Both the position numbers and the translations under genes were made by a program. The notes beneath the pieces were generated by a model that was not told where the DNA came from, ran no database searches, and saw only the letters and a program-made list of their open reading frames with translations. From Halobacteriales archaeon (GTDB lineage: Archaea; Halobacteriota; Halobacteria; Halobacteriales; Hikarchaeaceae), in the NCBI GenBank assembly GCA_029941175.1, contig JAPYRM010000007.1:1-16344 (forward strand): a stretch of DNA of 16,344 nt. Reading direction: 5' to 3'. The stretch's first letter is position 1; each line of letters begins with the position of its first letter. Below are positions 14,248 through 16,344 of this stretch, piece by piece.

Positions 14248-15894
14248 TTACTCTGAAATTTTAGAATCTTTTTTGTTGGATGAAGAATGCTCGAATGCGG
14301 CTTTGATCAGACCCGAGAAGGGAGGGCTTGGGTGAGTTGGACGAGAAGTGAATTCTGGATGAAATTGTGTTCCAAAGAAATATGGATGTTCGGGGATTTC
14401 CAATATTTCCATTCGGGGGCCAGATCTTCCCGTGAATTTTAGCCCAGCTTCTTCAAGTGCGTCTATATAATTAGGATTTACTTCATAACGATGGCGATGA
14501 CGCTCGAGGCAATGGTTACTACCATACAAAGAATGGGCAAGGCTATTTTTATCAATATGCGTTTCGAGTTCTCCAAGTCTCATTGTCCCACCTAATTCGT
14601 CGACATCATGTTGGTCAGGTAATAGATCGATTACAGGGTGGGGGGTTTCGGGGTGGATCTCGGAAGAATGGGAATCTTTGAGACTTAAAATGTTTTGAGC
14701 ATATTCTACAACTGCCAATTGAAATCCTAGGCAAAGACCAAGATAGGGAATACCTGTTTCTCTAGCATAACGGATTGCGTTGATTTTCCCAGGAGTCCCT
14801 CTAGAACCAAATCCACCAGGAATAACAATACCATTTGGTTTTATTTTAGAGAGAGAAGAAATATCACCATCGTCGAGAGTTTCAGAATGGATCCAGAAAG
14901 TATTGACTTCGATACCATCGGAAAGGCCTGCGTGTTTGAGAGCCTCATATACAGAAATATAAGCATCTTCCAACCCATATTTTCCTATTAGTGCTATGTT
15001 GACTTTATCGTGTGTAGGAGCAGTTACGGATTCGAACCAAGTGGTGTCTCTGTTAGAAAGTGGAAGGGCCCTATCGAGTAAATTCAATTTTTCCATGACA
15101 TACTCATCAAGAGATTCTTTTTCAAGAGACATGGGAAGATAATATATATCGTCGAGATCGGGATTGGAAAATACAGCTTTGGTGGGAACATCACAGAATA
15201 GTGCTATTTTTTCGCGTACATCGTCGTCTAGAGATATAGTAGATCTTCCGACGATTAAGTCCGGTTTGATGCCAATCGATCGAAGCTCTTTTACGGAATG
15301 TTGAGTTGGTTTTGTTTTTGGTTCTTCATTTTTGGAATGCGGAATCAGAGTGACATGGATGAACAAAACACAGTTTTCAGGTTCTTCATGAGAAAGTTGT
15401 CGGAGTGCTTATAGGAAAGGCATACTTTAAATATCTCCAACAGTTCCGCCGACTTCCACTATGCAAATATCATGTCCTTTGGCCACATGCCGAATTCTTC
15501 GTTTGATGTCATCGGTTATATGAGGAATGATCTGAACGGTTTTGCCTAAATAATCTCCAGTTCTCTCACGTTCGATTACATGTTGGTAGATTTTACCAGT
15601 AGTAATATTATGATCACTGGTCATATCAATTCCAAGAAAACGCTCGTAATTGCCTAGATCTAGATCGACTTCCGCCCCATCTTTGAGTACATATACTTCC
15701 CCATGTTGATAGGGGTTCATTGTTCCAGCATCGACGTTAAGATAGGGATCTATTTTAATAGCGGTGATTGTAAAACCGGCATTTGAAAGCAAACGTCCTA
15801 CACTGGCAGCAGTGACACCTTTTCCCAATCCTGACATAACCCCTCCAGTAACAAAAATAAACTTGGAATTTGACGAAGAATCGGCTTTCGGCAT
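14248..15894 (-). pseudogene. pyrG: CTP synthase interrupted by two in-frame TAA codons
   Basis: PyrG amidates UTP to CTP using ATP and glutamine. The full frame would be 548 residues, the normal length. Residues 1-155 carry the synthetase start: [12 protein letters not shown] (15-26), [19 protein letters not shown] (49-67), [15 protein letters not shown] (72-86), EVGGTVGDI (147-155). Codon 156 (15427-15429) and codon 162 (15409-15411) are TAA; the same frame then resumes with ALRQLSHEEPEN and runs unbroken to the end. Both stops replace Glu of the conserved block GDIE-x-MPFLEALRQ, a GAA to TAA change each time; the first aligns with E. coli Glu140, a Mg ligand. The glutaminase half is intact: Cys388 (GLCLGFQ), His512 and Glu514 (FHPEF). 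With no frameshift and otherwise conserved residues, decay is very recent or the stops are a sequence error. It sits 58 nt downstream of thrS and 2 nt before the DUF7126-like gene. Confidence 0.88.
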
Positions 15895-15952
15895 AATAAC
15901 TGTGCGCCGCCATACTTGAAAACGATTTCGAATAGGATAGGATAAAGATAAG

Positions 15953-16344
15953 CTATAGGAGGAAATTGGGTTCGATCGTTTTTTGTTGATATTCAGCGGT
16001 AAGATGATCTAGGAAATCAGATAAGTTTACTCCAGACTTTTCTAATTGGTTTCGGTCACGGATTGAAATTGAATTTTGTTTTTCTTCAATTTCTCCAAGG
16101 ATCACCATATAGGGAATCCTGTCGTTATGAGCAGCGCGGATTTTCTTTCCAATTGTCCAGGCCCTGTCATCGATCGAGACCCTAAAAGAAGATAGGTCAG
16201 TGGCTATTTTTTGTGCGTAGTCCAAATTATCGTCTGTTATTGGTAAAATGCGAACTTGCTGGGGTGCTAACCAGAAAGGAAATTTTCCATTAAAATGTTC
16301 AATTAGAATCATGAAAAATCGCTCATAGCTACCGTATAATGCCC
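15953..16344 (-). CDS. thrS: Threonyl-tRNA synthetase, C-terminal part (5' end outside window)
   Basis: Only the last 129 residues are in the window; the gene runs past the right edge. The frame begins with ALYGSYERF, matching the end of the class II motif 3 region of ThrRS. It continues into the anticodon-binding domain with [31 protein letters not shown] and IPYMVILGE. This is the class IIa anticodon-binding domain as in haloarchaeal ThrRS; ThrRS charges tRNA-Thr. The ATG at 16310-16312 inside this region is not the true start, because conserved sequence continues upstream of it. The stop (TAG) lies 58 nt before the pyrG start on the same strand, so pyrG may share its transcript or have its own promoter in that gap. 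Confidence 0.94.
   Translation of the reverse strand, partial: ALYGSYERFFMILIEHFNGKFPFWLAPQQVRILPITDDNLDYAQKIATDLSSFRVSIDDRAWTIGKKIRAAHNDRIPYMVILGEIEEKQNSISIRDRNQLEKSGVNLSDFLDHLTAEYQQKTIEPNFLL

Noticed and set aside
14248..15366. Separate functional CTP synthase C-terminal gene starting at TTG 15366
   Set aside because: It would begin inside the synthetase domain, lacking the ATP-binding loop and Mg ligands, and the upstream codons in the same frame still match PyrG; it is the rest of one interrupted gene.
15409..15429. Genome-wide reassignment of TAA to glutamate
   Set aside because: The DUF92 gene, thrB, carB, carA, idi and the DUF7126-like gene all end at TAA exactly where their families end, so TAA is a normal stop here.

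Overview
The window is a chromosomal housekeeping segment from a euryarchaeon of the haloarchaeal lineage or a close sister group. The evidence is the set of protein families. Three small proteins resemble families I know only from Haloarchaea (DUF7124-, DUF5815- and DUF7126-like), and PdxS, IDI, CarB, MoaB and PyrG all have haloarchaeal-style sequences. Genes have few Shine-Dalgarno sites and several have TATA-like boxes close to the start codon. The base composition is unusual for Haloarchaea: AT-rich by eye (GC about 40%), with lysine-rich, only mildly acidic proteins and a CTAG tetranucleotide that is common rather than depleted. This points to a low-GC lineage, perhaps early-branching or less salt-adapted. 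The lineage call is inference.

Layout, left to right: (1) 1-1311, a DUF92/VTE6-like membrane protein whose stop overlaps that of a convergent DUF1405 membrane protein. (2) pdxS (vitamin B6) convergent with thrB (homoserine kinase). (3) 3992-7559, five-prime to three-prime: an amine-oxidase-type FAD oxidoreductase, a NirB/rubredoxin-reductase-like FAD/NAD oxidoreductase, a DUF7124-like protein and a DUF5815-like protein, closely spaced and probably partly co-transcribed. (4) carB on +, convergent with a membrane-anchored cupredoxin followed upstream by carA, both on -; the two carbamoyl-phosphate synthase subunits are therefore split and convergent, with the copper protein between them. (5) idi and moaB on +, 2 nt apart, divergent from carA. 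(6) On -: thrS (only its 3' end is in the window), then pyrG, then a DUF7126-like gene, with 58 and 2 nt between them.

Pathways: carA and carB supply carbamoyl phosphate for arginine and pyrimidines, and pyrG makes CTP, so pyrimidine supply is the strongest common theme. idi and the DUF92 protein relate to isoprenoid lipids. pdxS, thrB and thrS relate to PLP and threonine; moaB relates to molybdenum cofactor.

The most notable observation is that pyrG, essential in nearly all organisms, is interrupted by two in-frame TAA codons 18 nt apart, each replacing a glutamate that is almost invariant in CTP synthases (one is the Mg-binding Glu). The frame is otherwise intact and the glutaminase residues are conserved, so this is a very recent pseudogene, a sequence/assembly artefact or local recoding. 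I saw no RNA gene, CRISPR array, insertion sequence or phage gene, and no gene-free stretch longer than about 130 nt.
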